DNA of 27,489 nucleotides, from contig NW_026971292.1 in assembly GCF_963678635.1 (NCBI RefSeq), forward strand, positions 1 through 27,489, written 5' to 3'. This DNA is from Symsagittifera roscoffensis. Its lineage: Eukaryota > Xenacoelomorpha > Acoela > Convolutidae. Both the position numbers and the translations under genes were made by a program. The notes beneath the pieces were generated by a model. The model saw only the letters and a program-made list of their open reading frames with translations, had not been told where the DNA came from and did no database searches. Positions 19,759 to 27,489 of the stretch are shown here, piece after piece (position 1 is the first letter of the stretch; each line of letters begins with the position of its first letter).

Positions 19759-19975
19759 AGAGGCAACGAGTGAAAGTCGTAGTGATCTTTCAATGAGCGA
19801 AATGAAACTAAGAAGCGAGGAGAATCTAGACAGTGATGAAGGGCTAAAAATTGAGGCCGGGGCGGCGAACTTGTCACCAATCGATCCCTTTGAGGAAGGG
19901 GAACATACGCTGTTCCGATCCGACCGCCACCATCAAGATGACCTAAAACGGTCCGCCACCATCAACATGACATAA
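19724..19975 (+). CDS. Acidic ORF fragment, second frame (unrecognised), cut by unit 3
   Basis: Open from 19724 to 19975; the first ATG is at 19793 (MSEMKLRSEENLDSDEGLKI...). It is rich in Glu, Asp and Ser and predicted disordered in character. The end falls in a 29-base tandem repeat at the junction with unit 3, so the natural C terminus is missing. Codon use looks more gene-like than the surrounding repeats, with fewer poly-A runs. Function unknown. Confidence 0.35.
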   Translation, partial: FPVSSIFDVFAKEATSESRSDLSMSEMKLRSEENLDSDEGLKIEAGAANLSPIDPFEEGEHTLFRSDRHHQDDLKRSATINMT

Positions 19976-19978
19976 AAC
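19925..19978. repeat. Two-copy 29-base tandem repeat at the unit 3 junction
   Basis: CGCCACCATCAAGATGACCT at 19925 and CGCCACCATCAACATGACAT at 19954, each followed by AAAAC, with a 29-base period. It lies exactly where the unique DNA meets block A of unit 3, so it may be linked to the joining event. Confidence 0.7.
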
Positions 19979-20395
19979 AAAGTTTTACCACGAAATGAAA
20001 GTCTCATAGAGATACTTTCTTATGAGTGGAAAGGTTCTCGCGGTAGATGAAGAATAAATCTTCCCAATCAATCATGAAACTAAATCAATTTGCTGATGTT
20101 TTGTTGTTTAAAGCAGCTTAAAATACGCATCACAAAACAACTCTAATGGGGTAGAAATTAAAAAAAAAACTTATCAAAATGAATTAATTGGAAAATTTTA
20201 AAACTATTTTTCTCATTTTTCATAGGAACCAACGTCTACAAACAGCATAAATATAAGCAATTTAGATGCAACTTTGATGTCAAAATGGACAAACAAAAGG
20301 ATTATAATCAATTAAAATTGATTATAATGCATTTTTGTGCAAAACTAATGAACTAGAAATTTGAATTACAATAATGGATCATAATCATCTTATGT
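19979..20395. repeat. Truncated decamer block, unit 3
   Basis: Matches 9465-9870. It contains the GGTTCTCGCGGTAGATGAA word (one base changed from the other copies) and one decamer cluster at 20296-20326. It ends at CATCTTATG and joins directly to the inside of the CCCGGG element remnant, skipping the second half seen in unit 2. Confidence 0.75.
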
Positions 20396-20597
20396 TTTTC
20401 CGTTACCAGCCTGTTCAACTGTTCTCAAAAAGCCGCAGAAATTAATTAGTTTTTCTTTTCTATTGTTTTTCGAAAATGTATGAAAATTGTATGACAGCAT
20501 TTTCTCCATACACATGATGTATGGAATTGTATGATAATGATTTTTGTTGCATGGAATTGTATGATAAGCATTTTTGCTGTATGGAGGTCACCCCGGG
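20396..20597. mobile_element. Right end of the CCCGGG inverted-repeat element, unit 3
   Basis: Ends GGTCACCCCGGG at 20592-20597 with subterminal GGAATTGTATGATAA repeats. The inner hairpin present in units 1 and 2 has been deleted. No left end in this unit. Confidence 0.6.
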
Positions 20598-21782
20598 AAT
20601 GTTACATCAAGTTTCGTTCACGAAAAGCGTGTTATAGCTATAATAAAAAAATAATGACAGACTACCTAAACCTCGATTTTCAAGAAAAATTTCCATATCC
20701 GATGTGCGTTCAAGAAAAAATCCCATGTTGTAAATTGATGCAGTCCAGGTATGCTAGCGAGTTAATTCATTTGATCGTTTAAACAGATTTCTCGCGCTTC
20801 GATGTTTTTCAACTATCAAGACCATAACATAAAAAATTGGAAGAACAGTTTTTTGTTCGAACTTCCAGAAAAGTAAATATTGTGGCATTTCATTTTTTGT
20901 ACAAAAGACTGAATACAATGACATTGCGTGTATTTTGAAGAAAACTTTAGTGTTATGAAGAAATGAATAATGTACGAGGAGAGATGGTTGTTTAATGCTT
21001 TACGAATACCTGCAGAAAAAAGACAAAGGCATAGAAGCCGGAAACTGAAAGCCCTATGTGCACGCCCGTACCCAGTAAATTTTCTAAAAGAGATCTGAAA
21101 TTCTTGTCCACTAGGTCAAACTAATAAAAAGTCAATGTTTGGTCTCCATTTTCAGCAATGAATAGTTGAGTGAGAGAGCCCAATTTTTTGTTAGGAAATT
21201 GTAGATAGGTCGGACGACCAGACAAATGTGGACAAGGGAAGCAACACATGAACGAAAGCAGAAGCTGGGTATGAATAAGCTTGACTAGCTTTTAGGAAAA
21301 GGTAGTTGGAAAAGGGTCGCCCCAAAACACTTCTCGGATTTCATTCATAAAATTACATTTCTCAAATTAATTTTTGATTCTGAAATTTTCAGAAAAAAAT
21401 TAATCAACTGTTAAGTTTACTTGTACTAATTGAATTTAGTAATAAGATTAGTCGTATGGTTTTGATAAGTAAGTTCTTTTTTAATGATGGTTTAATACCT
21501 GTTTTTATGTAAAATTATGTGAATCATGAAGGTTAAATTGATGAGTTGTCGTCAATTAATCATGTATCCACGTCATGTTTCAACTCTCTGTTTTATCCTA
21601 ATGCATTGTTAGGTTTACGAAAGCAAAATCATCGCGTTTTAATTATTTGTATCTGAAATTTATTATATACTATTTAGGAAAAAAAATCTGAAAATTTGAG
21701 TAAATCTCTTTAACACTTTACTGTATTGATGCTCAGACTTTTATACAGTAATTGAAGGGTTTTTTGTTTTCTTCTTCACTAG
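20598..21782. other. Conserved non-coding spacer, unit 3
   Basis: Counterpart of 4010-6118 and 10923-12676, shortened by an internal deletion at about 21615. The frame at 20531-20782 is the repeat-derived shadow also seen in unit 2. I see no gene. The polypyrimidine tract TTTTTTGTTTTCTTCTTCACTAG before 21783 is preserved. Confidence 0.5.
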
Positions 21783-21983
21783 ATGTTTCGGACCTCGAGA
21801 CACATTTTCATGTACCCATCCCGTCACATCAATGTAATCAAGAAACTTAACCGTTCTATCGTTTTCGCTCCAAAGCTTCAGTCAACTTTAATTAACTCTG
21901 CTGCTTTTCACAACTTCACGCGTTTTGAAAAACTAGTGCGAATGGTGAAAACTGGGAACTTCAGATCCGGAAAAAACTGCTAA
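21783..21983 (+). CDS. Short basic ORF with presequence-like N terminus, unit 3 (unrecognised)
   Basis: 66 codons, the same start as unit 1 (MFRTSRHIFMYPSRHINV) with scattered replacements (Phe to Leu twice, Thr to Ala, Ala to Thr) and an earlier stop after FRSGKNC. An AG acceptor-like site directly precedes the ATG, as in unit 1. It precedes the RT pseudogene by about 600 bp. Composition suggests an organelle-targeting or nucleic-acid-binding basic peptide, but there is no motif to decide. Confidence 0.3.
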   Translation: MFRTSRHIFMYPSRHINVIKKLNRSIVFAPKLQSTLINSAAFHNFTRFEKLVRMVKTGNFRSGKNC

Positions 21984-22555
21984 GCGCTTCGAATTAAAAT
22001 TTTAGTTTTTCAGACAGGGAGATCATATCATTTAATGTCGGTTAAAATAAACATCTGGTTTAAATTATTTTAAAAGTTTTGCCAAAAGAGTCCGTAAACT
22101 TAGAGTATAAAAATTTGAATTTGCGTTAATTTTTTCAGCCAGTGCGGAAAACAAAAGTACTCCTGACTGTTACTTCGGCTACTATGATACTTTTGACGTT
22201 CTGATTTTTAATGAGATAATGCGAATTTATTCTTTGGTTTTAGCCCAATTTTTGTGATAAACTTATTGAATATATGTGATAGGATTGATTTTTGTGCCTG
22301 TTTGTTGAGCGCTTTTTGAGTGATTTTAGAGATAGGTCTGTCAAGTGGATCTCTGGTGGTCTGGTGGAGGGAGTTACTGGCCCGGAGGGTCTTGTGTTGC
22401 GCCGCTGGACCTTCTGAGCTCGGATGAAATTGTTCCTTTTCAGCGAGTTTTATAGATTTTGTATTTTTCTTTAAGTTAGTTTTTGTTGTGCAACCCAAGA
22501 GAAGTGGTCGCAACCAAACAACATCTATGAGCTCTAAAATAAACAAAAAAATACA
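21984..22555. other. Region upstream of the RT core, unit 3
   Basis: Matches 12850-13480, with a deletion near 22470. The minus strand is open for 112 codons (22546-22208: MFILELIDVVWLRPLLLGCT..., basic, Lys- and Gln-rich at the C terminus), the second-longest open frame in the window after the 133-codon RT frame. The unit 2 counterpart is open only in part. I do not recognise it and do not call it a gene. Confidence 0.35.
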
Positions 22556-22599
22556 GCGAATGTTGTTTCACTGCCTAGGCCCCCCCTCATGGGTCAAGA

Positions 22600-24170
22600 C
22601 CGCCCCAGACAGATCTCGAGAACAAAATACAGCAAATCAGCAGCAAGGTCGATGATGGAAAAAAAATTAGGAATGAGGCTGGCCGGCTCAGATGACAACA
22701 TCGCACCTTTTTTGATTCCAGAATAAGAAAAATTGGTATCTGACCACCCAAAAAGAGCTGATATAAAGAAAAACGTTTTTTCTTATCTGAGTTCGAGGTG
22801 TATAAAGCAATTATAACTTTTCCAAATGGTTCGGGAGCCAGTCCGGAGAAGATTGTTTCCCTAGTTTTTAAAGACCTGATTAGTAAATCTGATTAGCAAC
22901 GGCAATGCGGGGCTCAATTTCTTGAAATTGTTTACGAAGCTCCTAAACCCTATAGGTGAAAACAAAGTACCCGAAGAGCTAAGACTTTTCTTTTTCTGAG
23001 CAAGTTTAATCGCCTCAAAAAACTAGGCGGAGGTTTGCGACCAATAGCCATCGGCAACACGCTCAGACGCATTGCGTCTAGATGCGCAGGAAGCGAGCAA
23101 CACAACCTTTTCGGGAGTTTTCAAGTAGGATGTGTTACAAAAGGAGGCGCTGAAATTGCTCTACACTCCTTTAGAATTTTAATAGAGCGTGATGACAACC
23201 CGAAAAGCTCAATTTTACTTAAGTTAGATTTTAGCAATGTATTTACTTCGCTCAATAGAGAAACTATGCTGATTCAAAATTTTATGGACCGCCCGGAGTT
23301 GTACAATTACACCCATTTTGCTTACAGTAAACCGAGTTTTCTTTTTTACGGAAATTTCATCATTAAGTCGGAGGACGGAACAAAACAAGTGATGCCGAGG
23401 CTCAACCAACTTTTGCTGAAACGATACAGAAGCTAGTAAAAAATTATGAATCTAAAATAAACGTTTGTATTCAGATGATGGAAATCTAGCCGACGACTAC
23501 GAAGAATACTCCGAGACCTCAACAAAATAGTGAAATCAAGACTGTGGGTTAAGCCTAAACAAAGAAAAATGTGAGCTAGGGTTTCTAGGAGAGACCACAA
23601 GTACGCAGTACAATACAATTATAGGCCAATTTCAAAAATTTTGTCCACCCACATTCTTTCTGTTTTAGAGCCACTACACCTCCACAAGACATATCAAAAG
23701 CGAACAGGCGGTTTGACGCTCCTCCTTTGGGCTGTTGGTAGGGAGTTCCTGGGGCATGTAACTGTAGTTGACTCCCTAGCCCCTGGTATAAATCAACCGA
23801 GGCTCGGTTTATAACCCTGGAACGGCAGCGGCCGAGGCGGAATTTCGAAAATTTGACAAGCATAGAGATTTAATTGATGATGGATAAACTTGTCAACCAA
23901 TAGCTTTAGAAGTTCAGGGTGCCGCCAGCCCTAGCACTGAGGGTGCCGCCAGCCCTAGTTCCGAGATTTTGAGGTTTTTCTAAATTACACCGTAAGAACC
24001 TGTGCAGGTGTACCGAGGAAACAAGGGCAGATAATTTTCTTAAGGAGAGTTTCTCCCTCGCAATACAGCTTGTCAACGCTGCCTGTGTACTCGGCACTTT
24101 TAAAAAAGCTCAAACCGAACTGAGAATAACAGTCAAACAGTCAGTGTTTCCAAAAAATCTAACGTTTGAG
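22600..24170 (+). pseudogene. R2-like RT, core plus C terminus, unit 3 (plus strand)
   Basis: LENKIQQISSKVDDG and AGSDDNIAPF (about 22615-22715) mark the N-terminal part. The frame 23035-23436, which is also open just upstream as GGGL, is the best preserved RT palm in the window: RPIAIGNTLRRIASRCAGSE, QVGCVTKGGAEIALHSF, LKLDFSN (catalytic Asp at 23227-23229), PSFLFYGN and GTKQ. It leaves frame inside the QGD motif at 23386-23396. YSDDGNLADDY is at 23468-23500. A deletion at about 23645 then joins to the endonuclease-like region: RTGGLT, VTVVDSLAPG, VYNPGTAAAEAEFRKFDKHR, and CQPIALEVQG (about 23890-23925). The first endonuclease Asp is Gly here. Non-functional. Confidence 0.85.
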
Positions 24171-25235
24171 TTAGTTTATCCTATGTGTTGCCTCTGCCAG
24201 ACATGTCGAATTTCTTTTTTGAACTTGAAGGCTCAACCGTCGTCCGGTAAAAGTAAAAGAACGTTTCTCGTTGGTGATCTCTCCTATTTGTCATGATGTT
24301 TCGTTAATAAACTTCAATCTGGTTTCTCCAACGCCACTAAAACACTCCACAGAAGTTCTTATGGTCGTGTAGAGCTGAATAATGAGATCGCTTCCTGGCT
24401 TCTGCATCAATGGCTACTGTGGGGCCCTCAACAACTGCAAGTCTCTGATGGGACTTCGCCAACCAATTCACGCAGGTGAAGTCCTATGCAACTAGCTTTC
24501 CTAGTTGCCACGATGACAAATTGACATCGTCGTGTCGTCTTTCATCTCTTCGATGTAGTAGCAACGGTTCGAGGGTTGATAGCAAGCCAGCTGTCAAAAA
24601 CAACTTTTTGATAAGAATGCTGCAGTTGTTATGTCGCTGAAAACGGATTTTGGTTTTAGGGCTGATGAAAGCGGTTTGCGCGCGGACAGTGTCTCAGAAA
24701 GAGCCGCAAACCACTTGAATGTATTCGTAATGGGGGCACCAAGTCTGTATCCACACGCCACGCGGAACTCGTCGTCTGTTAAGCCTAACTGTTAAGCCGA
24801 TGACGGTAGTACTTTTTTTCAATCTCCCGATCCTGTGCAGGCGCAACCCAGCAGGCGACTAGTATCAGAACCAACACTCGAGGCAATTTAAGACAAAAAT
24901 TTCTTCTTGTAGATAGGCAGAGTCTAGTCGCTTTGCTTGTCGCAGTTGCTAGTGGGAACTGGCAAGGCGTCTTTTTCGGTCAACCAAATGTCAACTGCAG
25001 AAGCGAAAGCAGTTGTGGATGCAAGAGACTGACATTTGCGGAGTGGACAAAAAAGAAGAGAGAAAGAAACTAGTAGTAATATCGCTAGGAACCTGAATGC
25101 CAAAGCCACCCAGCTCCGTGGGGAGCGTCATTTGCTACCATTCCTTGGTTGTGTGCCATTCCCCCGGACTGGCTCAGTCGAACCTGCTGATGCACGTAAA
25201 ATGGAAAATTAAAGGTGTTAACTTTAAAATTTTTA
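24171..25235 (-). pseudogene. Second R2-like RT, C-terminal half, unit 3 (minus strand, convergent)
   Basis: The best minus-strand copy. From about 25190 down: EWHTTKEW-QMTLP, LGGFGIQVPSDITTSFFLSF (about 25110-25050), SLASTTAFASAVDIWLTEKD in an open frame to 24924, SDTSRLLGCACTGSGD (about 24870-24820), FRVACGYRLGAPI, STLEPLLL, GKLVA-DFTCVNWLAKSHQRL with the second conserved Asp kept after a stop, GPTVAIDAEARKRSHYSALHDH, FGGVGETRLKFI, and ATCLAEATHRIN with TAA on the minus strand at 24173-24171. The order and spacing fit the C-terminal half of the family (LGGLGI box, linker, zinc knuckle, restriction-like endonuclease). The RT palm is missing; either it was never copied (5' truncation is usual for non-LTR elements) or it was lost before the unit multiplied. 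Confidence 0.8.
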
Positions 25236-25616
25236 TGAAAAAGAGGCACAGAATGTTATAGAATTCAGAAATTCCAAATTTTTGGTTTGAGCTGGAACAT
25301 TTCTGAGAAATACAAGAAAACAACCATTTTGACCGAAAAATAGAAAAAACACAACCAGACACACAACAGATTTACGAAACGGAAATCGATTGGAAGCAAT
25401 GAGAGAGAAAAGAAGCCTCTTATCGTGACAATAAGACACGATAAGGAGCTTATCTGAAGAAAAATGAACAGCAGGGAGGTCCAGTGGGACACCCGGAACG
25501 GATTCGAACCCTCCCGTACCACTAAACCTGGGGGATAACGACGTTTTCTCCGGGAGAATACGGAATTAGAGGTCCGGTTCCCAGAGATTGTGAGAGGCTT
25601 CAAATACACATTTTAG
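25236..25616. other. Flank upstream of the minus-strand RT, unit 3 (unrecognised)
   Basis: A minus frame of 114 codons (25609-25265) is open here, beginning MYLKPLTISGNRTSNSVFSR and becoming very hydrophobic toward the end (RGFFSLSLLPIDFRFVNLLC). The counterparts in units 1 and 2 are shifted, so it is probably not selected. On the minus strand GGTTTAGTGGTA and GGTTCGAATCC lie close together (about 25535-25500). They resemble the A and B boxes of a tRNA gene but are only about 10 bases apart, too close for a functional tRNA or SINE promoter. Confidence 0.4.
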
Positions 25617-26779
25617 TTACTGTAATGCCCTGAACGATTTATTTAACTCCAGTATTGCTTAGTATTCCAGAGCATGAGTAGTTAGAGTCGAGAGAAGAGT
25701 CAATCCTACTCTAATGGCTTTAGTATATAAGTGTCACTTAAAACACAGTAATTTATGGTTCTCTAGCCGTGTTTTAGTGCTAGTAACGTAGTCTGGGAAT
25801 TCGAGACCCAGCTATGTGGTTATTTTCACAGGTAAACAAAAGCTGATCAAAAGTCGTTTACTAAGCCCTCAAAAGACCAGAAAAAAAACTGGCTAGTTCT
25901 AGACGATTAACAGCAAGTAGAGTTAGGGTACTTGACTTCAGCCAGTCGTCAATTGTTACTTTTTCTACGCTCCGTCACTGTGTAATGTCTGGGCGAACAT
26001 ATATAGACGTTTTTATGGCGCCTGGGTGGGCCTGTTCAAGGCAATAGACCATCACGATTAGATAATGCTTCAGCGGCGAAGCCTCCGCTCCGGGATTTTG
26101 CCCGAGTTAGAGGCCTTAATGTCTTGTATTGTGCTAGGCAGAAGATGCGGACCCTCTTCCTGGTACAGTTTAGCTTTTTAACCTAGGTAAGACCAAAGAA
26201 CCCGGGGGTCGGAGGGTTAGGGACCTAAACCAATTACAGAAAAAGCGTAAAACCAAACAAAAATAGGGTATGACCAAAAAAAGCCAAAAACAAGTTTACA
26301 AAAAAGTACAAAAAACAGTAAAAAAAAACCCAAAAAAGAATAAAAACAGCAAGAAAAATGATAAAATGATAGTTTACATATTATATCCGACAAGATGTGA
26401 TCAGACTTCCCTATTTGTTTTTGTTTTAGATTAATTTATATCATTTTTGATCGAAAGATTGAGTGTTTTGATTGTTGGTTGGGTACCCTCCCTCGAGTGT
26501 GGTTTGAGTATTTAAGCACGTTAATGATAATTTTGCCGGTGACCGGAGGGTAGAGTGGCAAGCTGACAGACGTTTTCCAGGCGCAACAGGTGACAACACT
26601 GCCAACATTCAAAGCGACTGTTGGATATCGTTAGCACAACTTTAGTATCGTTTGGTTACTATTTCAATAAACTTAGGTGGTGGGGGACACAGTTCGATCG
26701 GTCCGATTGTACCCTCTATCGATTGCGAACTTCCGAGTTAAGGGTCTTAATTCGGGTTTTTGGTGTGAAGAAGGGTGTA
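25617..26779. repeat. Segment X, copy 2
   Basis: Near-identical to 17883-19076. Differences seen include loss of 28 bases at about 25860, A to C at the GACC(A/C)TCTTCC position, AAAACAATT to AAACCAATT, and ACCGGTGAC to ACAGGTGAC. The jump in identity at its left edge is abrupt. At the right edge the match stops after GGGTGT, where copy 1 continues GAAGAAGAGG and this copy continues AATAAAATTG. Confidence 0.75.
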
Positions 26780-26803
26780 ATAAAATTGATTAACGACTAC
26801 TAA
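26621..26803 (+). CDS. Small ORF at the right edge of segment X, copy 2 (unrecognised)
   Basis: 60 codons, identical to the frame at 18915 through FGVKKGV and then a different, shorter tail (IKLINDY) from unique DNA. See the copy at 18915 for the reasons for doubt. Confidence 0.2.
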   Translation: MDIVSTTLVSFGYYFNKLRWWGTQFDRSDCTLYRLRTSELRVLIRVFGVKKGVIKLINDY

Positions 26804-27364
26804 TAGGTTTATACACTTATTATATATAGCCTATTACCCATTTAGACCCAAAAACACCCTAATTGTGTCAAAAAAGACCAATTTTTGACCAAACCGTTAA
26901 CCCCAAGTTTTTGATATCCGAGTTTTTCCGAAGAATATAAAGCTTCTGCGCAGTGAGTTTGTACGTATTTCAAACCCCCTGACAAAACAAACCTCGCGGA
27001 AAAAGACTCAGTAGAAGTTGGCGGAGTTCAATTTTTCCATCAAAGTTTTTTTCGTAATTTTCCGAATTTCGTGAATATGTTTTGAGGATTGAAGTTTTGA
27101 GGTACTAGGGAACTTAAAGATCGGGAAAGTGAGGAATTGGATGGTCGAAATCCAATAGTGTTTGACCAAAGTTTTAATTCTAAACCAATTTTGGTCCGGG
27201 TTTTTGCATCCTTCCAGTACTGTACAGGGCTACTGCGCTCGTTAAAAAATTTTTAAGCCCTTTCAGCAAAAATTGCGAAAGTAGTCTCTGAGAACCTATG
27301 TAGGTAGTGAAAAAAGGACAATTTAGCAAACGGATTTGGTTGATTTCTCAAAAACTAACATCAC
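26780..27364. other. Unique DNA between segment X copies
   Basis: Not repeated in the window. No open frame of note. A TATAAAG at 26936-26942 sits in CCGAAGAATATAAAGC, followed by TTCTGCGCAGTGAG, a plausible TATA-type core promoter context by pattern only. The sequence ends AACATCAC where segment X resumes. Confidence 0.35.
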
Positions 27365-27489
27365 GACCATCACGATTAGATAATGCTTCAGCGGCGAAGC
27401 CTCCGCTCCGGGATTTTGCCCGAGTTAGAGGCCTTAATGTCTTGTATTGTGCTAGGCAGAAGATGCGGACCCTCTTCCTGGTACAGTTT
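27365..27489. repeat. Segment X, copy 3 (partial, runs off the window)
   Basis: Re-enters segment X at GACCATCACGATTAGATAAT (equivalent to 18342 and 26047) and continues to the window end without a difference from copy 2. It shares the C at GACCCTCTTCC with copy 2 and not the A of copy 1, so copies 2 and 3 are closest. The repeat distance from copy 2 is 1318 bases. Confidence 0.8.

Larger units (their letters stand above)
19975..26779. repeat. Large direct-repeat unit 3
   Basis: Third copy. It starts inside block A: the AAAGTTTTACCACGAAA sequence at about 19978 matches about 3069 and 9465. It has a truncated decamer block, lacks about 590 bp of the non-coding spacer (the equivalent of about 5415-6000 is missing at about 21615), and lacks most of the RT connection region (the equivalent of 6700-7395 is missing at about 23645). 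It ends with segment X, after which unique DNA begins at the sequence GGGTGT. Confidence 0.8.

Noticed and set aside
22208-22546. 112-codon minus-strand ORF
   Set aside because: No recognisable domain, only partly open in unit 2, and on the opposite strand to a region that likely encodes the RT N terminus. Treated as chance.
25495-25540. tRNA-like A and B boxes on the minus strand (GGTTTAGTGGTA and GGTTCGAATCC)
   Set aside because: The boxes are only about 10 bases apart, no acceptor, anticodon or T stem can be formed, and the words are altered in units 1 and 2. Not a tRNA gene or usable SINE promoter.
25265-25609. 114-codon minus-strand ORF with hydrophobic C-terminal half
   Set aside because: The homologous frames in units 1 and 2 are shifted and shortened. 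Hydrophobicity comes from AT-rich TTT/CTT codons. No family match seen.
17883-26779. A single LTR retrotransposon with segment X as its two long terminal repeats
   Set aside because: The DNA between the copies is unit 3 of the tandem array (decamers, inverted-repeat element, non-LTR RT remnants), not a gag-pol body. The left flanks of both copies are homologous, no tRNA primer site or polypurine tract could be placed, and no TG/CA ends with target duplication were seen.

Overview
This is AT-rich eukaryotic repeat DNA, almost certainly from an invertebrate animal. I see no intact host gene, no rRNA or tRNA gene, and nothing prokaryotic. Every coding sequence I could recognise is a decayed reverse-transcriptase (RT) retroelement. 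The RT type (motifs SDDNIAPF, GGLRPIAIGNTLRR, LKLDFSN, YSDDG, CxCG...DGxHGLSC, NPGTA.EAE) is a non-LTR, R2-like protein with a C-terminal zinc-knuckle and restriction-like-endonuclease region. It is common in arthropod and cnidarian genomes; the species cannot be told from the window.

Layout: 1-2750 is flank that holds one short element with CCCGGGTTGACC terminal inverted repeats (1065-1761) and the left end of a second (2325-4009). From about 2750 on there are three direct, diverged copies of one long unit: unit 1 (about 2750-9143), unit 2 (about 9144-19076) and unit 3 (about 19975-26779). Each unit runs in the same order: (A) a block of palindromic GATTATAATC decamers, (B) the right end of the CCCGGG element with a long hairpin, (C/D) about 2 kb of non-coding sequence, (E) a short basic ORF behind a splice-acceptor-like site, (F) a plus-strand RT pseudogene, (G) a minus-strand RT pseudogene of a different lineage, lying tail-to-tail with F, and (H) an unrecognised flank. 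Units 2 and 3 add (X), a segment of about 1.2 kb that is almost identical in both. The units differ by large deletions: unit 1 lacks the RT core, unit 3 lacks the connection region, and unit 2 carries an extra partial RT copy.

Unique DNA lies at 19077-19975 (two overlapping unrecognised reading frames) and 26780-27364. At 27365 the window re-enters segment X and ends inside it.

The RT copies share the same frameshifts beside catalytic motifs, so they were already dead when the unit multiplied. They therefore spread by segmental duplication and gene conversion, not by transposing. The most unusual features are the convergent RT pair whose reading frames end almost touching, the 10-bp-phased palindromic decamer arrays, and the sharp change in identity at the edge of segment X. 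Identity statements are by eye.
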